Assembly: GCA_001792895.1 (NCBI GenBank)
Contig: MARA01000012.1
Span: 1,236,625 to 1,300,624 of the forward strand
Direction of reading: 5' to 3'
Source: Lentinus brumalis
Taxonomy: Eukaryota; Basidiomycota; Agaricomycetes; Polyporales; Polyporaceae
Length of the DNA stretch: 64,000 nucleotides
Shown here: in pieces, positions 23,623-36,428 of the stretch
How the letters are laid out: each line of letters begins with the position of its first letter
How positions within the stretch are numbered: the stretch's first letter is position 1
Program-made: the position numbers and the translations under genes
The notes under the pieces: model-generated
The model's input: only the letters and a program-made list of their open reading frames with translations
Database searches by the model: none
Told to the model about the DNA's origin: nothing

Positions 23623-26271
23623 CTAGAACCAATTGCTCGGCTTGAGACCGATGCGATCCAGCACGCCCTTGAAGGACTGAGGCACGAATGCGCCGAGCGC
23701 GGTGGACAGCTGCAGCCTAACGGGCTTGCCGACGACCTCCATCCTGAAGTAGACACGTTAGCCCGGATACCAAAGGAGAAGCAACGACGTAGACGCACTT
23801 GTAGGCGGACTTGCCGTCAATCATGATGTCCACGTTCACGACGGGGTGCTGGGGGTCCCTCGTGTCGACCTCGATCCAGGACCTGACGAGGCACATCAGT
23901 CTCGGGACTCATAGTACATACGGAGAGCAGACGGTCGTACCACTTGTAATTGCCTTCAGCGATGTATTTGACCACCTTCTCCTTTGGCACCTCCACGACG
24001 TGCTGGATCACCTCCTTGGTCCCGTCCTCGTTCACGACGACCTCCTCCCGCGTCTTGTTCACGATTTCCTCGCTCCGCGGGAGCAGCGTGCGGATGAAGG
24101 GCACGTAGAACATGCTGAACGGGCTCGTCGAGATCTCGAGCACGTTGTGGCCCCAGTCGCCCGCCTCGAACTCGATCGCGGCAAACTCGTGACGATCCCC
24201 AGAGAGCAGGATCACGTTCGGGACTGAGTGCAGAGCGCTGAGGAGCGCAGCCTTCTCGGCGGGGAACGCGGCCCAGGTCTCGACGGGGCCCTCGTACGTC
24301 CAGAGGGACGTGAAGGGCACGGACGTCACGATGAATTTGAAGACAGCGGTTTGGTTGACCTGCCGGGATACACAAGTGAGTATGATGATAGCAGAAGAAC
24401 GGAGGTGAGCACGGACCTTGCCGAGCCAGTTGTACAGGGCGGCAAGCTGCTGGTCGCCGAGCATGGTATGGGTGGTGGGATCGCCGACGGTGATGTCAGA
24501 GCGGTATCTCCGGGTGTCCAAGACGAAGAAGGCAGCGTCGCCATAGCGGAAGTCGTAGTAGTACTGGCCCTCAACGGGAGAGTCAAAGTTCGCGTTTGCG
24601 TTATAGAGCTCGAACGCGCTGGAGGCGTTCGGGAATGGCCCTTTGGTGTCGTTCCCTTCTCCCACGTAGTTGTTGATGATCTGCCGGCACGTCAGTGATG
24701 CGATTCGAAATGGAGCGGTCTGGCTAATCACCTCATGATCGTCGTAGGTATGGAAGATTGCTGCGAGTGTTCATCAATATACGATGTCGATAGCCACAAA
24801 TCGTGCAGGGAACTCACGAAGCCGTTCGTACACCTTACGGAAGCTCGGACTGTTGTAGTTGCGGCGGTAGAAACGGCGGTAAGCCTCCTGATCGTCGCCG
24901 TAGTAGACGGGGACGTCAGCATAGATGAAATCTCCGAGGAAGATCATAAACTCGGTCAGAGGCTCAGGCTTCTCGACGGCCACTGGTGCAGTGACATTCA
25001 ATATGGAAATGGTGATATTCTCAGAAGCGCTCTCCGCAGCGGGCACGGCGTCAGAGGTAGACTCGGAGGACTGTGCAGGCGCAAGCTCTTCAGGCACGGC
25101 AGTAGCAGCGGACTTCGACTTGGGCCAAAGGGTGTCTGCAAGAATGTCGAAACCCTTGATCCTGCGAGACTGGAAGGGGGCATAAGGGAAGTTGGGAGTC
25201 ATGCACGACGAGGCAAGGAAGCGGAAGTTGGAGCCGCTGTAGAGACGAGAATCCGGGAAGGTACGGAAGCGGATGGGGTTTGCGGGGTAGGGGAGGACGG
25301 TGTTGTTGAGGTCCTCGAACCTGTCTGGAGGCGGGTGAGTGGGTTAAGGGCGATAGGGCGTACAGAAGGGGAGGACGTACATTCATAGGTGGTGCTGGGC
25401 CAGAGGCCGGGGAGGCGGACGGTGGAGACCCAGTCGGACTCGGCGGTGAGGTTTGCGAAGGGACCCTCGCGCCAGGGCGCGTCTGTGGAGCCCTTGGTGT
25501 TTACCTGGCGCCAGGAGAGACGGACGAGGTTCTCGGTCGCGTTGGTGGTGGGAGGATAGCGCACGACGATCTTTGCTGCGTCAGGGGAGAGCGCACCGAC
25601 ACGCGTGAATACCACGCCGGAAGCATCGTCAAAGTAGGGGACGAGCAAGAACTCTGCGACGGCAAGAAGGAGGAGGGTGTTGATGGCGAGATTGGCGTAG
25701 CGGAGAGCGGGTACGGGGGAGGGGACGGAGAAGACGATCGATTTGAGGGCGGACCTCCACTGCGAGGGGGTGAGCGGGACGGGAGATGGGCGAAAAAGAA
25801 GACTCACGTCGAGAGGTTCGTCGAGCGGGGCGACGATGGTGGTTTCGGAGACGATGACGTCTGTTACGAGGTCGCCGTTGTTTTCTGATTTGTGTTCCTC
25901 GACGAGGAGCTTCTCCTCCTGGATGGCGACTACGTGGGTGAAGAGGGGGGTGGCAGCGCGGAGGGTTGCGGCATATGCGAGATAGAGGGCGGGGATGATG
26001 TACTTGAGTTCGCTTTTTGGGAGCTGGAGGAGGGTGAGGAGGAGGAGCGCGGGTAGGCAGAGGTACTTACGACTTCGAGGAAGAGGTATACTGAGATGCG
26101 GTACAGGGTAGAGATGGCGGAGTTCGCGGTGGCCGTGGTGGCCGACATGGTCGTTGTGGTCGTCTTCGTCGTCGTGTGCGTCGTCGTCGAGAGCGAGGAG
26201 GACGAGGAGGGCGCGTTGACATCACTGGTCGCGTGGCTGCTGCCATTCTGGGACATTGCAACGCCGTGCAT
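23623..26271 (-). CDS. PhoD-like metallophosphatase, membrane anchored
   Basis: Nine exons: 26271-26071, 26023-25808, 25759-25381, 25324-24818, 24760-24732, 24680-24417, 24359-23941, 23882-23799, 23743-23623; 2220 nt, 739 aa, all phases kept. The start may also be the next ATG at 26256. After a Ser/Thr-rich head come hydrophobic segments (STLYRISVYLFLEV, then KYIIPALYLAYAATL, later NTLLLLAVAEFLLVPYF), so the N-terminus is probably membrane-embedded. The catalytic part carries PhoD/calcineurin-like metal-binding motifs: FLASSCM, FLGDFIYAD (around residue 397), TYDDHE (about 440-444), FFVLDTRRYR and LLSGDRHEF. PhoD enzymes are phosphomonoesterases or phosphodiesterases using metal ions; the fungal substrate is not established. 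The Ser/Ala/Glu-rich insertion just before FLGDFIYAD looks like a disordered loop. Confidence 0.88.
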
Positions 26272-26458
26272 CTTGACTGCTCCCTCGATCTCGCTGTACT
26301 GAAGTGCCCGCCCACGACCTGTGACGACCTCGGATGTACACCCACGCCTCTCTGTCTCTCTGACGGTCTCCGAGCACGTCCGCCTCTCTCCGCCTGCCCG
26401 CTCCCCGCCTGGGCACACGCCCTCGGCCGCCCGCACGCTCGCTGCATACCCACACGCC
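26272..26458. promoter_or_regulatory. Divergent promoter, phosphatase / formin
   Basis: Only 187 bases separate the two start codons, which point away from each other. The plus strand is pyrimidine-rich towards the formin start (runs of ctctctct around 26345-26405), a common feature of fungal core promoters. The short spacing suggests shared regulation. Confidence 0.6.
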
Positions 26459-29400
26459 ATGGAGACTCTCTTCGGGAAACGCAGGAACAGGCCGCGGCAG
26501 TCCTCCATCGTCGCCCAGGATGCTGCTGACCGCTCTCGCCCACTCTCTGGTGCCTCTATCGCCACCTCGCGCTCAGAGTCCGCCAGAGGCTCCCGCTATG
26601 CCCCCTCCATCTCTCCGTTCGAGCCCCACCACCACCACCTCTCCAACCTCTACAAGCACTCGCCCTCCGAAGAGTTCTCCTTTCCCCGCCCAGAGAACGA
26701 CGAGGAGATCGAGATGCTCTTCGAGAACATCATGCGCATGCGCGGTCTAGACGACATCCCCCACCTCTCCATAGACCAGAAGTGGCACATCGTATACAAC
26801 GACGAGCACATGCGCTGGGGCGAGGAGCGCAGGCGCGAGGAGCAGGCCCGCAAACAGACTGACTCCGGCCAGGCCGCCGCCCCCTTCTCAGAGGGCACTC
26901 CAGAGTGGTACATCAAGAAGTTCATGGACAGGACAATCACTCCCAAGCAGGCATCCAGTCTCCAGGTCTCCCTTCGCAGCAAGGAGATGAGGTCCGTCTC
27001 TCCCGCCCTGTTCACTCGCTCTCTCTCATAATCCCTCCACTCAGCTGGTTCCGCCACTTCGTCGAGATTCAGGGAACCTCCGTACTCGGCCAGGCTCTCC
27101 AGAGCATCAGCAGGAAGGGCGTGCAGAGGTGCGCTCCAATCTCCCTAATCCCCACGCCCACCCTTTGACTTCGCCACAGGCGCAAGGAGGATATCGAGCT
27201 CGAGTACGAGGTCGCAAAGTGCCTCAAGCAGATATTGAACCATCAGGTGCGTGCACTCCCAGCATTCCTCCCATGGCCCCGCCGCATCACATCTCTCGCG
27301 TCCTCGGCATTCTCGCTCCTGGCAGCCCTCCGTATGCGCCCGTCAGTGCTATGACAGCTTGCGCGCGCGCTCCCTCTGCTATGCCCGCTTCACGTCTGAA
27401 CAGCATACGGCGGCTGCCGTCCTTGGGAGATACTTCGGACCGCGATCTGGGTCATGGCGGGATGCTGGGCCTACGCTTTCTTGCTCCGACTGACACCGAT
27501 CCTAGTTCGCGGCCAATGACGCGCTCAGCCACCCGACGATCCTGGCCCAAATAGCGTCCGCACTCAATACGCCACACCTTCCGACCCGCAAGATTCTCCT
27601 TGACCTCCTCTGCTTTCTCGAGTACTACAACGATGGCGCAAATCATCATCTTGTCGTCAGCGCCCTCGAAGCCCTCAGCTCTGCCAACAACGAAGCAGGT
27701 AATCCTTATGGCTACTGGTTCAAGTCACTGGAGATCGCCCTCGCCGGACGCGGCAAGATGGGTACCCTCGTCGGCGCAAGCGACGACGTCAAGAGGCATG
27801 GCGGGATAGACCCCTCGCTCAATGACTACACGGTATGCAATCTGCATGTCCACAGCTCGCTCTCCTGACGCGTCTGCGTAGCTGTCCAACGTCATATTCA
27901 TCAATGCCATCATGATCAACATTGACGACTTGGACGTTCGAGTCCACCATAGGTCGCAGATGGAGGCCGCCGGCCTGCAGAGCATCATCGAGCATTGTCG
28001 CTCGTTCGGCGTCGCCGTCATCGACAAGCAGCTCCAGATTTTGGAGCAGATGCTCGATGAAGACGAGAGCAAGCTGAAGGAGCGCGTCGACCAGGCAATT
28101 TTGAAAGATCTTGCCAATCCGGAGGATGTGTACAACGCCCTTCGCGCCAAGACGGCGGACACCAAGGCGAAGGACCACTTCCTGTCGATCATGCAGCACA
28201 TGCTGCTTATTCGCGAAGAGGGGCCTGCGCTGGCGCACTACTACCAGCTGATTGATTCTCTCGTCGCGGATGTCGTCCTCGACAAGAAGCTCGTCGGCGC
28301 AGAACAGCGGCTCGGACACTCTGTCGAGCGCATCATCGCGCAGTTCAACGAAGCTGACCGACATCAGTATCTGGAGGACGAGCTCGTCAAGGCGAATGCC
28401 GCCGCGCTTCGTTACCGGCTCGAGAAGGAAGCGCTCGAGGATGAGGTTGCGCAGGGTGAGGGCGGTCTCGTCGGGTCGCTGAAGGCGAAGGTCGCACGCC
28501 TCGAGGAGAAGCTAGCCATCTCGCGCGAGAACACCCAGAAGCTTCAAGGCCAGATCGAGAATCAGAGAGCTGGCTACGAGGAACAGATTGCGCAGCTCGA
28601 GGCGCAGATCATGGAGCTCTTCCGTATGCTCAAGGAGGTCAGCAAGGGCGTCGGCAAGATCATTGACCACGCCAGTGCTGGCGGTATGGACCGCAGGACG
28701 CTCATCGACACGCTCGAGAGGCACCTGCAGCGAGACAAGACGATCAGCATCCTGGAGGGTCGGGAGAAGAAGCGTCGGGATGGTGCGCCTGCTGACGGTG
28801 CGGACAGCGAAGAGACACCGAAGAAGAGCGGCAGTATACGGAGGACCAACCAGCTCCCGTCTACCCGCGGGAAGAAACCGCCGGGACATGTATCGCGCAT
28901 CTCGGAGGCGCAGAACGGGCGGTCGTCCCAGTTCATGGATGCTGATGATGAGATCGAGCAAGAGCAGTTCCAGCAGCAGATCGCCGAGGGCGCTATGGTT
29001 AGTGCACTGTGCTGTGCTGCATCGCTTGTACTCAAGTCTGTGGCCAGAACAATGCGCGCGACGGCGCGTCTTCAAGTCCCCGCAGTGCTCGTACGCCTTC
29101 ACGGCGGAATAAGAACCTGCCCAGGACACCGCTCGGCAGTACGTAGGATGCAGCCAATGCATCAGGGAAAATCTCACTGACATACTATCCAGCTCACTTC
29201 ATTCCCGATGACGATAGTCGCACTGTGTCAATGACGGAGACGGATGACTTTGACGGCGAAAGCTTATTGCGACGGTCAAATTCAACAGCCTCGTATCCGA
29301 CGACCGAGGCAACGTCTGTCAGCTCTGGTCTGTCCGTCCATACGGGGAAGGACTCGCCGACGCAGCCTGGTTCACTCGCCGAGCAGCTGCGCAGACATCT

Positions 29401-31823
29401 CACCAGGCGAGGTCGTCCGCCCTCAGAACCCAGTCCGCTCAACTCGCCTGTTCCGGACCCGGAGGAACCTATGCCTCCACTACCGCCGCCTCCTCCCCCA
29501 CCGCCCTCCGCGGCTGCTCCTCCCCCTCCGCCGCCGCCGCCGCCTCCACCACCTCCACCTCCACCCCCGCCACCTGGACCCGGTGGCCTGAAGTTTTCCG
29601 CACCACCACCGCCGCCGCCACCACCACCTCCTCCTCCTCCTGGTGGTGGACCGCCACCTCCACCCCCACCGCCGGGTGCACCGATGCCGCCGATGTCCGG
29701 CTCAGTGCGGACGTCGTTGCTCGGGTCGAACATCCAGAACCTGCTGTCTGCGCGCAAGGACCTGTCGATCACGCCGAGCACGAAGATGAAGCAGCTGCAG
29801 TGGGACAAGCTCCCGATGCAGCAGGCGGAGAAGACGGTGTTCAAGGAGCCGTCGCGGGAGGACGAGTGGGTGAAGAAGCTGCAGATGGACGGGGTGTGGA
29901 TGGAGATGGAGGAGGACTTCAAGGCGAAGCAGCTTGTGATCAACTTGATGGGTGCGTCTTGCGTTGTGCTGTGTGAGGAGAGACTGACGGCGGGCGCGTG
30001 TAGCGAAGCAGAAGCGTGCGGAGCTGAAGAGTGTGCTCGATCCGCAGACCAAGAAGCGAGTCGGTGAGTTTGTGGTTGAGGGAGAGGGAGCGGAGCTGGT
30101 CCTGAGCTGTCTGCAGAGATCCTCATCCAGACTGTCAAGAGGCTGCAGCCCGAGGAGCTTGCTCTGCGGATCCGGGACTTCGACCAGGAGGTGTGCACGC
30201 AGGGGTTCCTGAGCGAGCTGAAGCCGGTGCTGCCGAATCCAGAGCAGGCAAGTGGGGTTCTCAGGAGTTGCGAGTCGATGCTCATGGGAGTGCGCTAGGT
30301 CGGAAAGCTGAATGTGTACCGCAATGCCGACCCGGAAGAGCTCGCCGGGCTCCATCCGTCCGACCGTCTGATGGTGCAGCTGATCAAGATCGACCGCTTG
30401 GGTCCCCGTATCGAAGGCATGCTGTACAAGTGCGTGTTTGACGAGACGTGGGAATTGCTCGATGATGTGAGTGCTTGCTTGCTCGTGGTTGGGTTGCGCT
30501 CATGAGACGAGGACTGCAGAGCGCGCGAAAACTGTCGGAGGCGGGCAAGTCGCTGTTGGAGGCGAAGCACTTCAAGGAGTTGTTGAGCGTGAGTAGTGCG
30601 TGACTGTCGTAGAGCGCGTCTGACGAATGGCGTGCACGCAGCTTATTCTGCTCATCGGAAACTACATGAACGGCACCGGTGTCAAGGGTGGTGCGTTTGG
30701 GTTCCGTGTCAGCAGTATCAACAAGGTGCGTCTGTGAGTATGGCTCGTAGTACACGTGTTGACGTCGGTCGCAGCTCGTTGACACGAAGTCACTGCACAA
30801 CACGACGCTGCTGCACTTCCTGGAGCGTACGGTTGCGAAGCACTTCCCGGACATGGAGGCGTTCCTGGACGAGCTGGCGGCGCCGGCAGAAGCGTACCGA
30901 GGTGAGGACGATCGAGGCTGCTTGCGCTGAGGGTGTTGACGCGGGCTGGGTGTAGTGAATCTGCTGGACGTGCGCAAGTCGCTGGGCGAGCTGCGGGAGG
31001 GCTTGAAGGCGATCCGCAAGGAACTGACGGAGCATTTTTCGGACATGGACATGAACGACAAGTACGGCAAGCAGATGTGGTCGTTTATCGGGAAGGCGAC
31101 GGGGCAGCTGGAGGACCTTGTGGACGACGTGAACCATGCGGACTCGACGTTTGCGGAAGTGGTCAAGTACTACGGAGAGGACGACAAGAACATGACCTCT
31201 GCGGAGTTTTATGGCATCTTCAAGACGTTCGTGACGTCGTACAAGGTGCGTTGCGGAGCTGATGTGTGCTTACGTGTGGCTGACGGGGTGCGCAGAAATG
31301 TCGAGCGGACAACATGCAGCTGGCGGAGGAGCGGCAGGCGGTGGAGAAGCGGAGGCAGGCTGCGGAGGACGCGCGGGCGAGGAAGCTGAACGCGCAGGAC
31401 GCCGCGGCGCCGACGGAGGAGGACAACGCGGCGCTGGACAACCTGCTGGAGAAGCTGCGGAACGGGGACAGCGTCGGGCGGAAGGCGCGGCGGACGCGGG
31501 CACGGGAGCGGAAGAGCACTGCGCCGACGCCTGCGGTGCCGCTGACGCTGAACACGGAGGTGCTGCTGAGTGCGAACGCGGGGGACACGGCGGACATTGC
31601 GCGGGACATGCTGATGCGGCTCAAGTCGGACGGGTTCGAGGCGTTGACGCCGACGACACCGACAGTGGCGAGCGTGCGGCGGCCGCGGCGGAAGCGGGAC
31701 TCGGAGGGGGTGGCTGCGCTGGCGGCGTTGGGGGAGAGCATCTCGCCGGGCGGGCACTCGCGAGAGGACTCGGACTCGTCTGCGGGGACAGCGACCCTGG
31801 ACGCGATAGACGAGCGCGAGTAG
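26459..31823 (+). CDS. Diaphanous-type formin
   Basis: Nucleates and elongates unbranched actin filaments at hyphal tips and septa, under Rho-GTPase control. Exons: 26459-26991, 27045-27128, 27180-27246, 27506-27832, 27882-28997, 29048-29138, 29193-29951, 30004-30063, 30117-30247, 30299-30466, 30520-30588, 30642-30725, 30775-30901, 30956-31245, 31296-31823; 4434 nt, 1477 aa. Domains in order: Rho-binding/FH3 region (about residues 85-540), coiled-coil (EKLAISRENTQKLQGQIENQ), FH1 polyproline block (about 829-905, 29463-29690), FH2 (about 925-1300, with TKMKQLQWDKLP and LLIGNYMNG), and near 1349 a DAD-like motif ALDNLLEKL followed by RKARRTRARERK, the auto-inhibition element. Intron 9 (30248-30298) is GC-AG with a perfect gcaagt. 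Equivalent to the Bni1/SepA class. Confidence 0.94.
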
Positions 31824-31984
31824 TGTTGTATACCCCTTGTAGCCTCTTGTATAGCGTTAGTGACACGTCGACTTTCCTGATTTGGGACACGCGATGTTTG
31901 GGCGTGTTTGGCATGCCAGCTCAGTCCGCGTCCGCTGCTCACCTCTCTCCACCTCTCCCTCGCTGACCCCGCCGCTCGTTCACG

Positions 31985-33784
31985 ATGAGCGGATGTACGT
32001 CCCCCGCTGCTCTCCGCGGCCTGCGCTGACCACTCCCTTGCAGTCCGGTTTCTCAATCTCGTCCGCCCGTTCCTGCCCATCCTCCCCGAGGTTTCGTCCC
32101 CAGACCGCAAAGTACGTCTCTCCCCCGCACATCGCTCGCCGTCCTCACACTCCCCGCCCAGGTCCCCTTCAACCAAAAGGTGCTATGGACCGCCGTCACC
32201 CTCCTCATCTTCCTCGTCTGCTCCCAGGTCCCCCTCTACGGCATCATGTCCTCCGACTCCGCTGATCCCCTCTACTGGATGCGTGTCATCCTCGCCTCCA
32301 ACCGCGGCACCCTCATGGAGCTCGGTATCACCCCCATCGTCACCTCCGGCATGATCATCCAGCTTCTCGCCGGCGCGAACTTGATCGAGGTCGACTTTTC
32401 CCTCAAGGAGGACCGCGCGCTCTTCAGCGGGGCACAGAAACGTGAGTTCGTTTCCTTTCGCCTTTTGCGCGAGCGAGATGCGACTTGCTCCATCGAGCGG
32501 CTCCTTGTGCCGCGTACCACCTTGCGCGCCGAGCAGGCTCGTGTGACGGCGCGCCCCTCTTCCGCACACTCGCTGACATCCCCTGCAGTCTTCGCTCTCG
32601 TCCTCGCCCTCGGTCACGCTACCGTCTACGTCCTCACAGGCATGTATGGCCAGCCTAGTGACCTCGGTGCCGGCATCTGCCTGCTGCTCATCATCCAGCT
32701 CGTCGTCGCCTCCCTCATCGTCATCCTCCTTGACGAGCTCCTCCAGAAGGGCTACGGCCTCGGCTCCGGCATCTCCCTCTTCATCGCAACCAACATCTGC
32801 GAGTCCATCGTCTGGAAAGCCTTCTCCCCACCACCGTCAACACCGGCCGCGGTCCCGAGTTCGAGGGCGCCGTCGTCTCCCTCTTCCACCTCCTCTTCAC
32901 CTGGAACGACAAGGGCCGCGCCCTCCGCGAGGCCTTCTGGCGCGAGCGACTCCCGAACATCATGAACCTCATCGCCACTGTCGTCGTCTTCGCAGTCGTC
33001 ATCTACCTCCAGGGCTTCCGCATCGAAATCCCCGTCAAGAGCAACCGCTTCCGCGGCCAGCGCGGGAGCTACCCCGTCAAGCTCTTCTACACGTCCAACA
33101 TGCCGATCATGCTGGAAAGCGCGCTGACCAGCAACGTCTTCATCATCTCGCAGATGTTGGCCAACCGCTTCCCCAACAACTTCCTCGTCCGCCTCCTCGG
33201 TGTCTGGGAGCCCCTCGAGGACTCGCCCCAGCTCGCCGCGGTCTCGGGTATCGCGTACTACATGTCGCCCCCGCACACGCTCAAGTCTGTGCTGCTCGAC
33301 CCCGTACATACGCTCATCTACGTCGCGTTCACCGTCACTGCGTGCGCAATCTTCTCCAAGACGTGGATCGAGGTGTCGGGCAGTGGCCCGCGTGATATCG
33401 CGAAGCAGCTGAAGGATCAGCAGATGGTGCGTTTCCACCTTGATACCCCCCGCTCCTCGGCTCGCTCCTGACGCGTTCTCACACAGGTCATGGCCGGCCA
33501 CCGCGAGGGCTCGATGTACAAGGAGCTCAAGCGCGTCGTCCCGACCGCTGCAGCGCTCGGCGGCGCCCTCCTCGGTCTCCTTTCCGTCGTTGCGGATCTG
33601 ATGGGCGCGATCGGCAGCGGGACTGGTATCCTTATGGCGGTCACGATCATCTATGGCTGTGAGTGTCGTGTCTTTTCTCCTTGCATGCTCGCACTCGACG
33701 CTGACGGTTCGCTTCGCAGACTGGGAGATCGGCATGCGCGAGTCGGGTGGGCCCGAGATGGCGGCGCTGGGCGAGCTCTTCTAA
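31985..33784 (+). CDS. SEC61: Sec61 alpha, protein-conducting channel of the ER (one frame break)
   Basis: Pore-forming multi-pass subunit of the ER translocon. Exons: 31985-31994, 32044-32111, 32162-32441, 32589-33426, 33487-33658, 33720-33784. The first exon is only 10 nt and encodes MSG plus one base; exon 2 then reads [17 protein letters not shown], the conserved start. Other landmarks: [14 protein letters not shown] (plug region), [49 protein letters not shown] and the end [11 protein letters not shown]. Exon 4 has 838 nt, one short of keeping phase: after KAFSP (near 32826-32833) the frame shifts where the family reads [10 protein letters not shown]. Adding one base gives 477 aa, the normal length. 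It starts 161 bases after the formin stop. Confidence 0.93.
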
Positions 33785-35650
33785 ACGCGTCGTGTGTGCG
33801 CGCGCGGGGTCCTCAAGACTTCGAGCTGAGCTTCGACGGTTGGTCGCTGGCAAAGGGAAGACGCCCTTGGGCGAGGGGCGTGATGACGACGATGTCAAAG
33901 TTATGTTACCGGTTTGTACCGATGCTTTTGCAGTAATTTAATCGGGTGGGTCAGATCGTGTGGTGTGTGTGTGGGATACGGGACGGGGTGACCGGCCACG
34001 TCGAGCTGAAAATTCGGCACTGCTCATTGCTCCGCAATCCTTGTAGCTTCAGATGCCTTTTTCTTCTGTGATTCCTCTCTGTCGGTCCGTGAGGTCATTT
34101 GCGGTCTGTTGTGGTTTCTGGACCTCGGCGACATGAATACTGATTGGTCAAGTGTTGATGGTTATTGCCACATGGGGGTCCTTGAGCATGCAGGCTCCTT
34201 CCCACCCAGGCACTGTTTGAATTGACTTTGAGGGGCAACACGCAAGATGGTATAGAATCACCCAGGATAACTCACCAGTCATTGCAATCGCTGCTCTGTT
34301 GTGGTTTTGGAGCTACTGTCAAGTGATAGCACACTGTTACTGTTGAAGTATCCATTACTTACCTGTGCCACAACTGTGCCATCTCTGTCTGCATGACCTA
34401 CCCCCAAGCCATTACACCCTGGCAGCACTGAAAGCCTTGAAACCATCAGAGTGATTCACGGTGAGTCAGCCAGATGATCATCTGTTGACATACTGACTTA
34501 CCAAGTACCTCCTTGTGGTTCAAAGCTAGCCTTAATCAGTAACTCAGGTTTGTGCGGCCAGTGCCCCCAGTGCCCTTACCCTCAGTAAATTCCGGGTGTT
34601 GTTTGAATTTTCATGCGCTGCTTGCTTGACAGAATTGACTACAACTTGGTACATCTAGCCTTTCGCATGTTCCCTACCCACATGTATACTGTACTGATCA
34701 ATCGTCAGTGGCGGGGGGTTCAGCGTGTGACAGCATCAGTCTGTAGCGGTGGAGTGGCAGAGGACCGCATGAGGTGTGACAGGTGGCTGAGCGGCACCGG
34801 CCCAGGTGCCGCAGATTTACCCCTTTTGGGCACTCTAACACCCAAATCATGGCTGTCACAAGTGGCGGACTCCATGGTGACCTATGACAGCAGCCAGAAT
34901 AAGGGATGGCGGAGGGCTGTGTGATGCATGACATGCGGCTAACGATTGATCAGTACAGTACTTTGTTTGCCTGGATTCGAGTTAGTAGTTGCACAGATGT
35001 GCATGCCTTCTTGCACCTTTTTTGGGCTTGCAAGCCTTGTAATGGCAGACTTACCAGTCATGCAGCCATGCAGGCTTTCCAGAGTGCTGCCTACCCAACA
35101 ATTCTGTGAGTTGATTCCTGCCTTTCCATTTGGTCAAAGACCAGCATAGTACTGATGACTGACCTGACAGTCTGCTGGAGAGGTGTGGGCGCTTTATGGT
35201 GCTGGCACACTGCGATACTGACAGCACAGTGCCCTCACTAATATAGGGTCACTGATATTGCAAAACCAATGTGGAACCACTCAGAGCTATTGGTGCTGAG
35301 GCCATTGCAGAGACTGAATTCAATCATTGAGGCAATGGAGGAGACTATCCAGTGCAGCTTGGAAACATTAGAGTGAGTGCAGATGGACTTGTTGACAAAG
35401 ACTTGATTATTGGCATGAACATCAGCAAATAGAACATCTGTCATTAGAAGTACATTGAGTTGCATATGGGTCTACTGAGTCGTTATCAAGTTATGTGGGG
35501 GGGGGCAATGGTGTATTTTATACTGCACCATTTCAATCTGTTTGACCAAGAGTGTGACCCATGACAGGCCAGTTTTAGTTTGACCATTTGACTAACTGGC
35601 TAGATGACCATGGCATCCGGTTAGATTTTGACCAAAGTAGGGTGCACGGC
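33785..35650. other. Transition into repeat-rich, lower-GC DNA
   Basis: The first 150 bases are the Sec61 3' flank; beyond about 33,950 the sequence becomes visibly AT-richer and has only short frames. No gene, RNA or intact repeat is recognised. A run of eight to nine G lies near 35,508. Confidence 0.55.
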
Positions 35651-36428
35651 TGTTAAGACTGTGCACACCAGGACAAAGTCTGGGTAATATTCAGAGTTAC
35701 AGAGTTCCAGAGTTATGAAGTCCGGAAGGATGCATGTAGAGGAAGAAGACTTTGGCCAAGCTATGGATCAACACCTTGAGGATACACAAGTGTCTTCAAT
35801 TTAACACAGACAAGAGATCCAGGGTTTATACTGGAGCAAGCAAGAAGTGAGAAGATAAGGAAGAGATACTACCAAGTAGAAAGGAAGTCAAGCCAGGGAA
35901 GAGAAGTCTAGCAGAAGTCAGAGTCAGAGGTTGAAGGTCAGAGATCAGAAGTCCAGTTGGAAAGATCAGAGTAGAGAGAAGAGCAAACAGAATAGATTGA
36001 GCTCAGAGTCATAATGGGGAGTATAACAAGAGATCAGAACTGAGATCTAAGTGGCTCTACAAGGAGGCTTATATAGTAAAGTCCAAAAGTCCGGAGAGGA
36101 GTAGCCAAAACATAAGTAAAGGAGGTCAGGATCCACAGCCGGGTGGAAGCTAGTGATCAACCTATACAAAGTATAGTAACTGCAGAATGGAGGCAGACAC
36201 AATTGAATACAGAACGAAGATGGATACAAATGGAGTCAGAGTCAGGTGGAAGCAGATAGCGGAGGTGGATACAAGCAGGGGCATACAGGACTGGAGTCTG
36301 GGTCAAAGTAAGTAAACAGAATGGAGAGAGGTGATCGACAACAGTTATACATGTCAGACAGAGCAGAGTATCGGAGTCCGGGGAAAGTCCGAACTGGAGT
36401 TGGTGCCTTCGAAGCATGGGATGTAACA
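35651..36428 (-). repeat. Solo-LTR-like block (family B)
   Basis: The block begins tgttaaga and ends atgtaaca, so it is bounded by TGTTA...TAACA. On the minus strand it contains a TATA box (tatataagcc, near 36066-36075). Its terminal 100 bases recur at 55,711-55,820 with about 70 percent identity by eye, ending at the same TAACA. No flanking target duplication and no adjoining coding region were found, so a solo or truncated LTR is the best reading. Confidence 0.5.

Noticed and set aside
29463..29690. Microsatellite rather than coding sequence
   Set aside because: The CCN-rich stretch is in frame with the flanking formin exon and encodes the expected FH1 polyproline.
29194..30285. Gly-rich 363-codon frame on the minus strand
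   Set aside because: It is the antisense of the formin FH1 polyproline block.
32752..33735. 327-codon minus-strand frame
   Set aside because: Antisense of Sec61 alpha; no family signature.
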